DNA of 39,534 nt from an uncultured Pelagibacteraceae bacterium (GTDB taxonomy: Bacteria; Pseudomonadota; Alphaproteobacteria; Pelagibacterales; Pelagibacteraceae): assembly GCA_902524105.1 (NCBI GenBank), contig CABZCD010000005.1, forward strand, positions 1 through 39,534, read 5' to 3'. The notes under the pieces were generated by a model. That model made no database searches and was not told the DNA's origin. It saw only the letters and a program-made list of their open reading frames with translations. The position numbers and the translations under genes were made by a program. This document shows positions 19,373 to 28,704 of this stretch, in pieces (the stretch's first letter is position 1; every line of letters begins with the position of its first letter).

Positions 19373-20248
19373 TTACTTTTTGGTATTGATAATTTTTACT
19401 TTTGATTTATTTCTTACTTTAGAGACTCCCTCAGAAATCACAAAATCCCCTTCTTCTATTCCCGAATTAACTGAAATCTTTCCAAAATTTCTATTTCCAA
19501 TTTTGATATTTCTTTTTTCAGCAGTATCATTTTTAACAACGTAAACAAATGAGGTGCTCCCTTGAATTGTTACTGCACTTTCCGGTACACCTATCTGATT
19601 TATTTCATCATATATTATTTTGACCGTCATAAGTTGACCAGGAATAATTTCAAAATTTTTGTTATTTACAGAAATTCTTGCTAAAATAGACCTAGTTGAA
19701 GGATCTATCCTTGAGCTTATTGAGGATACTCTGCCTTTAAATATTTTTTCGTTGAATGCCGAACTAGTTATTTCCGCCTTTAAACCTGGTCTTAATATTC
19801 CAACATAGCTTTCAGGAATTTTAATATCTATTACAATTTTCTTCAAATCATCAAGAGTTATAATTAAACTATCAGATCCTAAAACACCTTGGGCAATTTC
19901 TCTTTTACCAAGTTTACCAGCAAAATCTGCCACAATATTATTACTATTCTTCAAAGCAGCTATAATCTCCCCTTTTTTTACAAATCTATTTGTTATTCTT
20001 AAGTTGCCTATTACATCATCTTTTTTAACTCTGTAAGTTTTTGAATTTTGAGCTATTGCAGTGCCAAATGTTTCTATACTTTTATAAAATAGTGATTTTT
20101 GTACTTCTTTAACTATTACACCGGGCGCAGGTCTAGCACTGAATTTTTTTTTAAAATGTAAGCCTATAAAATGTCTAGCAGTAATTATAACTGTGATAGC
20201 CACAAAAAATATTATTATAAAAGTTTTTATTTTAGTTGATGTTCTCAT
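19373..20248 (-). CDS. RND periplasmic adaptor (membrane fusion protein)
   Basis: N-terminal TM, APGVIVKEVQ barrel, lipoyl-like VKKGEIIAALKNS, C-terminal VVISEGVSKVRNKSKV. Immediately upstream of the RND permease. Confidence 0.88.
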   Translation of the reverse strand: MRTSTKIKTFIIIFFVAITVIITARHFIGLHFKKKFSARPAPGVIVKEVQKSLFYKSIETFGTAIAQNSKTYRVKKDDVIGNLRITNRFVKKGEIIAALKNSNNIVADFAGKLGKREIAQGVLGSDSLIITLDDLKKIVIDIKIPESYVGILRPGLKAEITSSAFNEKIFKGRVSSISSRIDPSTRSILARISVNNKNFEIIPGQLMTVKIIYDEINQIGVPESAVTIQGSTSFVYVVKNDTAEKRNIKIGNRNFGKISVNSGIEEGDFVISEGVSKVRNKSKVKIINTKK

Positions 20249-20250
20249 TT

Positions 20251-21066
20251 TTATTTGAGCCCGTACTCTGCCCAGGAACCATCATATATAACAGGTAACT
20301 TGTTACTAACAACAGCACTAGCCAGACCTAAGACACAGGCTGTTATACCACTTCCGCAGCTAAAAGCTAATTTTTCATTTAGGTTTATATCGTGGTTTAA
20401 GAATATTTTCTCTATTTCCTCTTTTTTTTTAAAGGTATTATTTTCAGGGTTAATAATTTTTAAAAATGGAAGATTTTTCGATCCTTTTACATTTCCTTTC
20501 TTTAAGTTCTTTCTTGGCTCCTCTACTAAACCTTTAAATCTTTTTTCTCCTCTAGCATCAACCAAACAAAATTCTTTTTTTTCAATATTTTTTTCAACTT
20601 GATTTAAATTTATAACCAAATTATTTTTTATGGATGCTTTGTAGTTTGTTTCTAAACAATTCACCTTTTTTTTAGTCAATGGTCTATCTTCCAATTTCCA
20701 TTTTTTTAAACCACCATCCAAAACTGAAACCAAGTTCATATCATGTCCAAAGTATAAAAATGTGAACCAACATCTACTTGCACTTAATACATCAGAATTA
20801 TCGTAAACGACTATATGATCACTATTCTTAATTCCTAATTTAGAAACTATTTTTTCCCACTCATCTAATTCCGGTAGCATATGAGGCAAAGAAATTTTTT
20901 GATTTGAATTTTTATCTAAATCAAAAAAAATTGAATTTTCAATATGATTTTCTTGAAATTCTTCAAGCGCATTACGATTTGAATTTGGCATATGCCAAGT
21001 CGCATCCAATATTTTTACATTACTAATATTTTCAGAAAGCCAAATAGTAGATTTTAAAGGATTCAT
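20251..21066 (-). CDS. sseA: Sulfurtransferase (rhodanese / 3-mercaptopyruvate sulfurtransferase type)
   Basis: Two rhodanese domains; active-site CGSGITACV; HIVVYDNSDVLSASRCWFTFLYFGH. Confidence 0.88.
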   Translation of the reverse strand: MNPLKSTIWLSENISNVKILDATWHMPNSNRNALEEFQENHIENSIFFDLDKNSNQKISLPHMLPELDEWEKIVSKLGIKNSDHIVVYDNSDVLSASRCWFTFLYFGHDMNLVSVLDGGLKKWKLEDRPLTKKKVNCLETNYKASIKNNLVINLNQVEKNIEKKEFCLVDARGEKRFKGLVEEPRKNLKKGNVKGSKNLPFLKIINPENNTFKKKEEIEKIFLNHDINLNEKLAFSCGSGITACVLGLASAVVSNKLPVIYDGSWAEYGLK

Positions 21067-21512
21067 CTTCTTGTTTTTTCAATATATTTTTGATGATATT
21101 CTTCTGCTTTACAGTAATTTTTAATAGGAGAAATATTTGTTTCTATTTTATTATTAAGTACTTTATTAAATTTTTCTTTAACTTTATTTGCTATTTCTTT
21201 TTGTTGCTCATTTTCGTAAAATATTTCACTCCTATATTGAGTTCCGATATCTGGAAATTGCATATCTTTTTGCGTAGGATCATGCAATTTAAAAAAGAGC
21301 TCTAAAATTTTTTCAAAGGATATGATATTTTCATCAAAAGACAGCTTAACAATTTCTGCATGGCCCGTGTTTCCCTGGCAAACTTCTTCATAGGTTACCT
21401 TAGATTTGTATCCTCCAGCATATCCTACTTCAGTGTCTATTATGCCCTTTTGATTTTTAAATTTTTCCTCTGGCTTCCAGAAACAACCCATTGCTAAGTA
21501 ACATTTTTGCAT
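21063..21512 (-). CDS. msrA: Peptide-methionine (S)-S-oxide reductase MsrA
   Basis: MGCFWKPEEKF active site, VGYAGG, GNTGHAEIV, FFKLHDPTQ, QYRSEIFY, AEEYHQKYIEK. Confidence 0.95.
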   Translation of the reverse strand: MQKCYLAMGCFWKPEEKFKNQKGIIDTEVGYAGGYKSKVTYEEVCQGNTGHAEIVKLSFDENIISFEKILELFFKLHDPTQKDMQFPDIGTQYRSEIFYENEQQKEIANKVKEKFNKVLNNKIETNISPIKNYCKAEEYHQKYIEKTRR

Positions 21513-21551
21513 AAGTAATTTTATATGTTATGAAGTGATGAGGATAATAAA

Positions 21552-22433
21552 TTGCTTACTAAAAATCAAATAGGCGTATTGTACATGGTAGGAAGTGTTG
21601 TTTGCTTTTCTGTTATGGATATTTGTGTAAAATGGCTAGATTATTATCCTGTTGGGCAAGTTTTATTTTTAAGATTTTTTATTGGGTTTATCCCAATTTT
21701 TTTTATTATACCCAAAGAAAAATTATCAAGTTTTTACAAAACTGCAAGACCAGGTCTCCATACGTTTCGTGCTTTCACCGGCGCTGCAGCAATCATCGCG
21801 CTATTCATTGGGTTAAGAGAATTACCTTTAGCTGATGTAGTGTCCCTAACTTTTGGAGGACCAATATTTGTTACGGTTGCTTCAATTTTCTTTTTATCTG
21901 AGAAAGTTGGAATTAAAAGATGGTCAGCGGTATTTTTAGGATTTATTGGAATGCTGTTAATAGTCCAGCCAGCTTTTATTGATTTAAACTTTTACTACAT
22001 CACCCCAATAGTTTTTTGTATTTTCTTCGCTTGTGTAGCTATAAGTGTAAGGTCTTTATCTAAAACTGAACCAAATTATAGAATTGCTTTTTATTTTACC
22101 CTTCTTTGTTCAATCTTAGGGATAGCAACCATCTTCAAGGGAGATTGGATTTTACCAACCAAAATAGATTTAGTAATTTTTATTATAATGGGTTTATGTG
22201 GTAGTATTGCTAATTTATTACTTACTCAAAGCTACAGATTAGCAGAGGCTTCCTTAGTAACCCCAATAAAGTATTTAAGTTTAGTTTTTGCAATAGCATT
22301 CGGATTTTTAATTTGGAGCGAAATACCAAAATTATTAACTCTTTTCGGTGCATTACTTGTAATAACTAGTTCTTTAATAATTTTCATGAGAGAAAATAAA
22401 CTCAAAAAACAAATTATAAATCCAAGATCATGA
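21552..22433 (+). CDS. DMT/EamA family transporter
   Basis: About 10 TM segments in two EamA-like repeats. TTG start codon. Confidence 0.88.
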   Translation: MLTKNQIGVLYMVGSVVCFSVMDICVKWLDYYPVGQVLFLRFFIGFIPIFFIIPKEKLSSFYKTARPGLHTFRAFTGAAAIIALFIGLRELPLADVVSLTFGGPIFVTVASIFFLSEKVGIKRWSAVFLGFIGMLLIVQPAFIDLNFYYITPIVFCIFFACVAISVRSLSKTEPNYRIAFYFTLLCSILGIATIFKGDWILPTKIDLVIFIIMGLCGSIANLLLTQSYRLAEASLVTPIKYLSLVFAIAFGFLIWSEIPKLLTLFGALLVITSSLIIFMRENKLKKQIINPRS

Positions 22434-23056
22434 GTAAACCACCCAGGTATTGGACTAGAGCCAAAAAAATATTATCTAAAAGAGATAAAGTGATGGCTAG
22501 ACTAATTTTGAAATATAAAGATGGATCATTAATTACAAGAAATGATGTATTCTTCTCATTATGTAAAAGTATAATTGGTCAACAAATAAGTATAGCCGCA
22601 GCTAATTCGGTCTTTTTAAAATTTAAAAAAAAATGTAACGGAAAAATAAATCCTAAAATTGTAAATAAGTTATCTGCATCAAGTTTAAAGAGATGTGGGT
22701 TAAGCAGACAAAAAACTAAAGGTATTAAAGAGCTTGCTAAAAAGACTTTAAGTAAAGAATTTAGTCCAAATTTGATAAAAAACATGAATGATGAAGAGGC
22801 CATAGAGTATTTATCAAATTTGAGACAAATTGGCAGGTGGTCAGCAGAAATGATATTACTATTTACTTTTAACAGATCAAATATTTGGCCAATGCAAGAC
22901 ATAGGCCTTCTAAGAGCAATTTCAAATAATTATAAAAAGAAATATTTTCCTCCAAAAATTTTTTTAAAAAAACTTTATAAAAAATTTAGTCCTTACTGCT
23001 CTGTTGCCACCTGGTACCTTTGGCGATCGATAGACGATGAACCAATACAGTATTAA
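22430..23056 (+). CDS. DNA-3-methyladenine glycosylase II-like (HhH-GPD)
   Basis: SLCKSIIGQQISIAAANSVF, helix-hairpin-helix LRQIGRWSAEMILLF with catalytic Asp in WPMQDIGL. Confidence 0.88.
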   Translation: MSKPPRYWTRAKKILSKRDKVMARLILKYKDGSLITRNDVFFSLCKSIIGQQISIAAANSVFLKFKKKCNGKINPKIVNKLSASSLKRCGLSRQKTKGIKELAKKTLSKEFSPNLIKNMNDEEAIEYLSNLRQIGRWSAEMILLFTFNRSNIWPMQDIGLLRAISNNYKKKYFPPKIFLKKLYKKFSPYCSVATWYLWRSIDDEPIQY

Positions 23057-23340
23057 GTACCTTCAACTGTTTGGTGTTGTCTTATAGCACAACCTTTTAA
23101 AATTGAATGAGCATCTTGATATTCTTTTGAATTGTAAAAAGAATTTGCTTCCTCATAAGATGGAAATTCAATTACAACGGTCCTAGGGGCTTTTTCACCC
23201 TCATTATTTATTGACTTCCCCCCTCTTATCAAAAATTTACCTTTAAATTTTTCAACTGCTACTCTAGCTTTAACTGCATATTCCTTAAGCTTTTCCTCAT
23301 TGCTTATACTTTTATAAACACAAACTACATAACCTTTCAT
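23053..23340 (-). CDS. DUF1330-type small protein
   Basis: 95 aa; RVAVEKFKGKFLIRGGKSINNEGEKAPRTVVIEFPSYEEANSFYNSKEYQ is the DUF1330 pattern. Confidence 0.8.
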   Translation of the reverse strand: MKGYVVCVYKSISNEEKLKEYAVKARVAVEKFKGKFLIRGGKSINNEGEKAPRTVVIEFPSYEEANSFYNSKEYQDAHSILKGCAIRQHQTVEGT

Positions 23341-23373
23341 TTACAACTCCTTTAAAATAAATTAATTTTTTCT

Positions 23374-23895
23374 ATGGCTGAGAAATTAATCATAGATTGG
23401 AAAGAATATAATCAAATAGTAGAGAAGCTTGCAATACAGATTTATGACAGTGGTTTTAAACCTAATTTATTAATAGGCATTATGAGGGGTGGAGCCCCAA
23501 TAATAGATGTTCTAAGTAGAGTTTTTAAACTTAAATGTGCATATTTAGCAGTAGAGTCATATTCAGGAGAAAATATCGAAGATAATCAGGGAGAATTAAT
23601 TTTTTCAAGAGAGCTAAGTTCTACAGTTCAAGAAATGAGTGGTAATATTTTACTTTGTGATGATTTATCAGACACTGGGGTTACATTAAATAAAAGCATT
23701 GACTGGTTAAAAAAGTATCCACCTTTAAAAGGGAAAATTAAATCTATTAAGACCGCAGTGCTTTGGAAAAAAGCTGACTCAACTTTTGAGCCAGATTTCT
23801 GTGCTCAAAAACTTAAAGATAACCCTTGGATAGTACAACCGTTTGAAAAATACGAAGAATTAAGGATTGAGGATTTAAAAAACAGTCAAGAATAA
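23374..23895 (+). CDS. Phosphoribosyltransferase (purine PRTase-like)
   Basis: NLLIGIMRGGAPIIDVLSRVF and PRPP loop ILLCDDLSDTGVTL. Confidence 0.85.
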   Translation: MAEKLIIDWKEYNQIVEKLAIQIYDSGFKPNLLIGIMRGGAPIIDVLSRVFKLKCAYLAVESYSGENIEDNQGELIFSRELSSTVQEMSGNILLCDDLSDTGVTLNKSIDWLKKYPPLKGKIKSIKTAVLWKKADSTFEPDFCAQKLKDNPWIVQPFEKYEELRIEDLKNSQE

Positions 23896-23922
23896 AAAGG
23901 GCCAGTTTCCCAGCCCTTTAAT
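23894..23922. terminator. Intrinsic (bidirectional) terminator between convergent genes
   Basis: AAAGGGC (23896-23902) / GCCCTTT (23913-23919) stem with 10-nt loop, A-run before and T-rich sequence after, in the only sizeable convergent gap. Confidence 0.7.
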
Positions 23923-23925
23923 TAT

Positions 23926-25236
23926 TTAAGCTACAGCAAAACTCGCAACACTTAACGCAGCTATCAACCAAATAGCTGGTGAAGTAGTATTAAATTTCCC
24001 TGTGAAAATTTTAATTAATGCATATGCGATAAAACTCAAAGCTATCCCGTGACTAATGGAATAAGTCAATGGCATGGCGATAAAAGCAACTACCGCAGGC
24101 GCTGACTCGGCTATATCATTCCATTCTATGTCTGTTAAGTTCCTAACAAATAATACAGCAACGTATAGCAAAGCTGCTCCATCTATTTCTTTAGGCAATG
24201 AAGTAGCTAAGGGAGAAAAGAACAAACATGCCAAGAATAACACTCCTATAACAAGTGATGTCATTCCTGTTCTTCCACCAGCTTTTACACCAGCACCAGA
24301 CTCCACATAACTTGTGACAGTAGTTGTTCCCATAAACGCTCCCGCAACTGTGCCAACGCTATCAGAAAGCATAGCTTTATTTATGTCTTTTACTTTTCCA
24401 TCTTTGCCGACTTTACCAGCAACATTTGCAACAGAAGTTAAGGTCCCAGCTGTATCAAAGAAGTCAATAAATAATAAAGTAAATATCACTGTTGACATTC
24501 CTGCCGTAAAAGCAGCTCCCAAATCAAACGCAAAAAGGTAAGTCATTGGTGGAGGAGTACTTACTACTCCATTAAATTTAGCTAGACCAGTTACCCACGC
24601 GATAACACTGAAAATTAGTATTCCAATTATTATGTTTCCACGTATTTTCATTTTTTCCATTACAACCATGGATACAAATGCCAAACATCCAAGTAGGACC
24701 AATGGATTTTTGATGTCTCCTAAAGTTACTAAGGTAACGGGGTGATCTCCTACTACTCCCATAATTTCTAGTCCTATTATTGCAAGGAACCCACCTATCC
24801 CAGCTCCAATTCCTAGTTTCAAACTTTTTGGTATAGAATTGATTAACCAAGCTCTTATTGGGGTTAAAGAAATTAATAGGAACAATACCCCGGCAACTAA
24901 CACTGCACCTAAAGCCTCTTGAGGAGTGTAACCCATTCCTGCTACTACTCCAAAAGCCACAAATGCGTTTATTCCCATGCCTGGCGCTAGACCAATAGGC
25001 CAAGTTTTTCCATAAAAAGCCATTATAAAACAAGCTATGGCAGTAGCTATTATTGTTGCAGTAAAGACAGCACCAAAATCAAAAAATCCTTTTTCTGGTC
25101 CTGCAAATTCTCCAGATAGAATAAAAGGATTTAAGAACATTATATAAGCCATTGTTAAAAAAGTAGTCACTCCAGCTATAACCTCTGTTCTAAAATTTGT
25201 TTTGTGTTTTTTATATTCAAAATATTTTTCAAGCAT
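23926..25236 (-). CDS. NCS2 family purine (guanine/hypoxanthine/adenine) permease, AzgA-type
   Basis: FRTEVIAGVTTFLTMAYIMFLNP, GLAPGMGINAFVAFGV, FDTAGTLTSVANVAG, SYVESGAGVKAGGRTGMTSL. Strong SD GGAGG upstream. Confidence 0.95.
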   Translation of the reverse strand: MLEKYFEYKKHKTNFRTEVIAGVTTFLTMAYIMFLNPFILSGEFAGPEKGFFDFGAVFTATIIATAIACFIMAFYGKTWPIGLAPGMGINAFVAFGVVAGMGYTPQEALGAVLVAGVLFLLISLTPIRAWLINSIPKSLKLGIGAGIGGFLAIIGLEIMGVVGDHPVTLVTLGDIKNPLVLLGCLAFVSMVVMEKMKIRGNIIIGILIFSVIAWVTGLAKFNGVVSTPPPMTYLFAFDLGAAFTAGMSTVIFTLLFIDFFDTAGTLTSVANVAGKVGKDGKVKDINKAMLSDSVGTVAGAFMGTTTVTSYVESGAGVKAGGRTGMTSLVIGVLFLACLFFSPLATSLPKEIDGAALLYVAVLFVRNLTDIEWNDIAESAPAVVAFIAMPLTYSISHGIALSFIAYALIKIFTGKFNTTSPAIWLIAALSVASFAVA

Positions 25237-25370
25237 AAAGCCTCCTAATAATTGTGCTTACAATGATTCTCCTTATAAATCTTTGAAAAAACTGTCTATA
25301 ATATAAAATTACAACCTATGATAAATATTTCTGTTTATAAAATTGATGTATATTCTACATTTAGTTGAAA

Positions 25371-25670
25371 ATGAAAATATTATTTATATTTGTTCTTTTA
25401 ATAATTAATCTTACTTCGTGTCAAACGGTGACAAAAAAAATTGACGAAAAAGTTTCTGAAGAAGAGGCCCAATTAAGTAAATGGTTAAATAAATCAGAGG
25501 TTGAGCTTAAAATTGAGTTTGGAAAACCAAATAAAATTGATTTTAAAAACAATTCTAGAAACAGGTTTTACATTTACACAAAAGAAAAATTAAAAATAAA
25601 ATGTGAAAGAATATTTGAAATTAATCAAGATAATAAAGTCATTGGTTTTACAAGCAAAAACTGTTTTTAA
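25371..25670 (+). CDS. Small putative lipoprotein
   Basis: Signal-like N-terminus with lipobox LTSCQT; about 99 aa; convergent neighbour shares its stop region. Confidence 0.6.
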   Translation: MKILFIFVLLIINLTSCQTVTKKIDEKVSEEEAQLSKWLNKSEVELKIEFGKPNKIDFKNNSRNRFYIYTKEKLKIKCERIFEINQDNKVIGFTSKNCF

Positions 25671-26107
25671 TGACAGGCTATATTAAATTTTTTAAGCCTC
25701 CAATAATTATAAGGCCATGGTGTTAAAAATCCTACTAAAAGCATTATTGGAATAACCCACCACACAAGTTTTGCTGAACCCACAATTAAGTAATCTGTTA
25801 AGTTCATTGCGAGCTCCATAGAAACCATACTAATTAGCGACATTCCACAGGCAGTTTTAAAAGCATCTTTTAATTTAAATTTTTGTCTTAATAAAATTAT
25901 AGTTTCGAGAAAGATAGAAGTTATTATTCCATTTACTATTGCAATTAACATTACCAACATTACTGACAAAGAGTGAGGTGTTATCTGAAAATAATAAATA
26001 GTTCCAAAATCTCCTATAGAGCATCCAATTAGACACCATAAAGTATTATATGCACTTTTAGACCAAGTAGCCTTACAAAACCAATCAAACTTAACCTTTG
26101 TTTCCAT
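25667..26107 (-). CDS. DUF4396-like membrane protein
   Basis: LWCLIGCSIGDFGTIYYF, MELAMNLTDYL, GFLTPWPYNYWRLKKF. Confidence 0.65.
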   Translation of the reverse strand: METKVKFDWFCKATWSKSAYNTLWCLIGCSIGDFGTIYYFQITPHSLSVMLVMLIAIVNGIITSIFLETIILLRQKFKLKDAFKTACGMSLISMVSMELAMNLTDYLIVGSAKLVWWVIPIMLLVGFLTPWPYNYWRLKKFNIACH

Positions 26108-26110
26108 AAT

Positions 26111-28189
26111 TTAAATTTTGGCGTTTTTTAAAATAAAACTGTATTCTTCTGCAAGTTCTTTTATAGCATTATCTCTACCACTCATACCTCCATGACCAGC
26201 TGCTTTCATTTTACACTTTAATAATTGATCATTGTTATCTTCTTTAACTTCCCTTAACTTGGCGACATATTTTACGGGTTCGGAATATAAAACTCTATTA
26301 TCAAATATTGACGAAGTAATTAACATCGGTGGATATTTTTTTTTACCTAAATTATTGTAGGGAGAATAAGATAGTATGTAATCAAAGTATTCTTTACTTT
26401 TGATTGGATTTCCCCAAAGTTCCCACTCAGCAGGTGTAAGTGGCAGTTTTTCATTTAACATCGTTGTCATTGTATCTACGAATGGAACAAGCAAAAGCAT
26501 TGCAAAAAATAACTCAGGAGCCATATTTGCTACACTACCTCCTGTGAGTCCACCAGCGCTACCTCCGTAAAAACACAACCCACCTTTATGGGTATACCTT
26601 TGTTCAATCAAATGGTTTGCGCATGCGATATAATCATGAAAGGTATTTTTCTTAAGTTTCTTTTTTCCTTCCGTGTGCCAATTGTCTCCTAAATCTCCTC
26701 CACCTCTTATATGCGCTATAGCAAATGTAATACCTCTATCAACTAAACAAAATCTTGATGCACTAAATGACGGGGAAACACTGTGCTTATATGCTCCATA
26801 AGCATATAATAATATTTTTGACATTCCGTCTTGTTTTGAACTTTTAAGTCTCACTAAACTTATGGGTATCATACGTCCATCATGTGACTTAGCTTTTATT
26901 CTTTCAATAACATATTTACTTGGATCATGACCTGAGGGAATTTCAACTTCTTTAACTAGTTTTTTTTCTTTTGTTTTAATATCGTATTCAAATATTTTAC
27001 CTGGCGTCGCCATACTTTCCCAACTAATTCTAATTTTAGAGGTATTAGTATCCTTTTGCATTAAACTTGCTCCTGGGACACCAATAGGTTCATCAGAAAT
27101 TTTTATTTCTTCTTCATCATTTGTATTAATGTCTCTTACATATAACTTTGATATCGCATCAGATTTTTCTGCTCTAATAATATAATCATCTAAAAAATCT
27201 AAACCACCGATAACCGTCTCCTTCTTTGGGGAAACAAATTCCTCCAAATTTTCAATATTGTCTTTTTTGCACCTTAAAATTTTGTAGTCTCTTGCATCTT
27301 CGTTGGTATGAACATAGAAATAATCCTTCCAGGAGTCTAAAGAATAACGCACGTCTTTTTTTCTTTCTCTAAATAGTTTAGGTTTAATGTCGTCACTAAT
27401 CGACTCAAAGAAATACTCTTCAGTTGTAATATGATCTGAAGTAGAAATTACGAAATATTTTTCATCCGATGTTAAACTAATACTGCATGTAAAAGTCTCA
27501 TCTTTTTCATCAAAAATAAGCTCATCACTTTCAACAGGTTTGCCTAAAAAATGTTTATAAATTTTCCTAGGTCTATGAAATTTATCCAGTTTGGAGTAGA
27601 AAAAACTTTTACTATCTAAAGACCAAGTAATACTTCCACTAGTATTTTCAATTTGATCGGGTAAATTTTTATTGTTAGTTAAATCTCTTAAATTAATAGT
27701 ATAGTACTCAGATCCTTTTAAATCTAAAGAATATGCCATATAATTATCATTATGAGAAACACTGACACTACCTAAGCCAAAGTACTCAGATCCAGATTTT
27801 TTCTTTTCCAAGTCTCCGTCAAAATAAATTTCTTCCGATTTAGATTTATCAATTATTTGTCTTAATCTTTTTCCATAGTTTCCATTAGCCTCAGTTTTAC
27901 TCCAGTAATAATACTTTTTATCTTTAAATTTTAATGAAGTATCATCAAGCTTAATTTTTGATTTAATTTCATCAAAAAGTTTTTTTTGAAGATCTTTAAC
28001 ATCACTGAAGTATTCTTCAGTCAATAAGTTATTTTCTTCAATATACTTTTTTACTTCAGGATGTAATTTGTTTGGATTTTTTAAAACGTCTAAAATATCA
28101 GGCTGATCGACCCAAGAATAATCATCTTTTAAAGTAGTATTGTGATACTTTTTCTCGCTCTTTATTTTTTTCAATTCTGGTATACTCAT
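26111..28189 (-). CDS. ptrB: S9 family peptidase, oligopeptidase B
   Basis: 692 aa; YGAYKHSVSPSFSASRFCLVDRGITFAIAHIRGGGDLG, catalytic Ser in GGSAGGLTGG, His region AAGHGGMSGR. Confidence 0.92.
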   Translation of the reverse strand: MSIPELKKIKSEKKYHNTTLKDDYSWVDQPDILDVLKNPNKLHPEVKKYIEENNLLTEEYFSDVKDLQKKLFDEIKSKIKLDDTSLKFKDKKYYYWSKTEANGNYGKRLRQIIDKSKSEEIYFDGDLEKKKSGSEYFGLGSVSVSHNDNYMAYSLDLKGSEYYTINLRDLTNNKNLPDQIENTSGSITWSLDSKSFFYSKLDKFHRPRKIYKHFLGKPVESDELIFDEKDETFTCSISLTSDEKYFVISTSDHITTEEYFFESISDDIKPKLFRERKKDVRYSLDSWKDYFYVHTNEDARDYKILRCKKDNIENLEEFVSPKKETVIGGLDFLDDYIIRAEKSDAISKLYVRDINTNDEEEIKISDEPIGVPGASLMQKDTNTSKIRISWESMATPGKIFEYDIKTKEKKLVKEVEIPSGHDPSKYVIERIKAKSHDGRMIPISLVRLKSSKQDGMSKILLYAYGAYKHSVSPSFSASRFCLVDRGITFAIAHIRGGGDLGDNWHTEGKKKLKKNTFHDYIACANHLIEQRYTHKGGLCFYGGSAGGLTGGSVANMAPELFFAMLLLVPFVDTMTTMLNEKLPLTPAEWELWGNPIKSKEYFDYILSYSPYNNLGKKKYPPMLITSSIFDNRVLYSEPVKYVAKLREVKEDNNDQLLKCKMKAAGHGGMSGRDNAIKELAEEYSFILKNAKI

Positions 28190-28203
28190 TGTAATATAAT
28201 TAT

Positions 28204-28704
28204 ATGAATTGGTTTTTAATTGGAATTATCATATTTGTCATTGTTTATTTATTTCTTAATTGGTTTGCCAAAACTAGCACAAAAAAAATTGCCCAATTTT
28301 TAAAAAGATTAGCTATTGTAATATCTATCTTTTTGGCAGCAATTTTAGCAATAGGAGGCAAATATATATTTTCACTCCCCTTTTTATTAATTCTTCTTAG
28401 TGGTTTAAAGATAAAAGGTTTTACGGCTTTACAATTATTTCAACTATGGAGACTAATACAAGTTCTGAGAAGTTCGGGAAGATTTGGCAATAAAAGCTCA
28501 CAAGCAACCACAAGTATATCTACGGAAGAAAGCTATAAAATTTTAGGTTTAAAAAAAGGATGTTCTAAAGAAGATGTTTTAAAAACTGCAGCGAAATTAC
28601 AAAAAAAAATTCATCCTGATATGAACCGAGATGTAAATAGCGAAAGATTAAGTCAATTAGTCAATGAGGCTAAAGAAAAGATTATTAAGTCTGACTTTAG
28701 TTAA
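28204..28704 (+). CDS. Membrane-anchored J-domain protein (Pam18/TIM14-like arrangement)
   Basis: N-terminal TMs; C-terminal SYKILGLKKGCSKEDVLKTAAKLQKKIHPDMNRD with HPD motif. Confidence 0.8.
   Translation: MNWFLIGIIIFVIVYLFLNWFAKTSTKKIAQFLKRLAIVISIFLAAILAIGGKYIFSLPFLLILLSGLKIKGFTALQLFQLWRLIQVLRSSGRFGNKSSQATTSISTEESYKILGLKKGCSKEDVLKTAAKLQKKIHPDMNRDVNSERLSQLVNEAKEKIIKSDFS

Noticed and set aside
24578-25033. 151-aa minus-strand ORF inside the NCS2 permease gene
   Set aside because: It is an alternative frame of a clear permease; composition (W/N/R/S-rich) is typical of a shifted frame, with no family resemblance.
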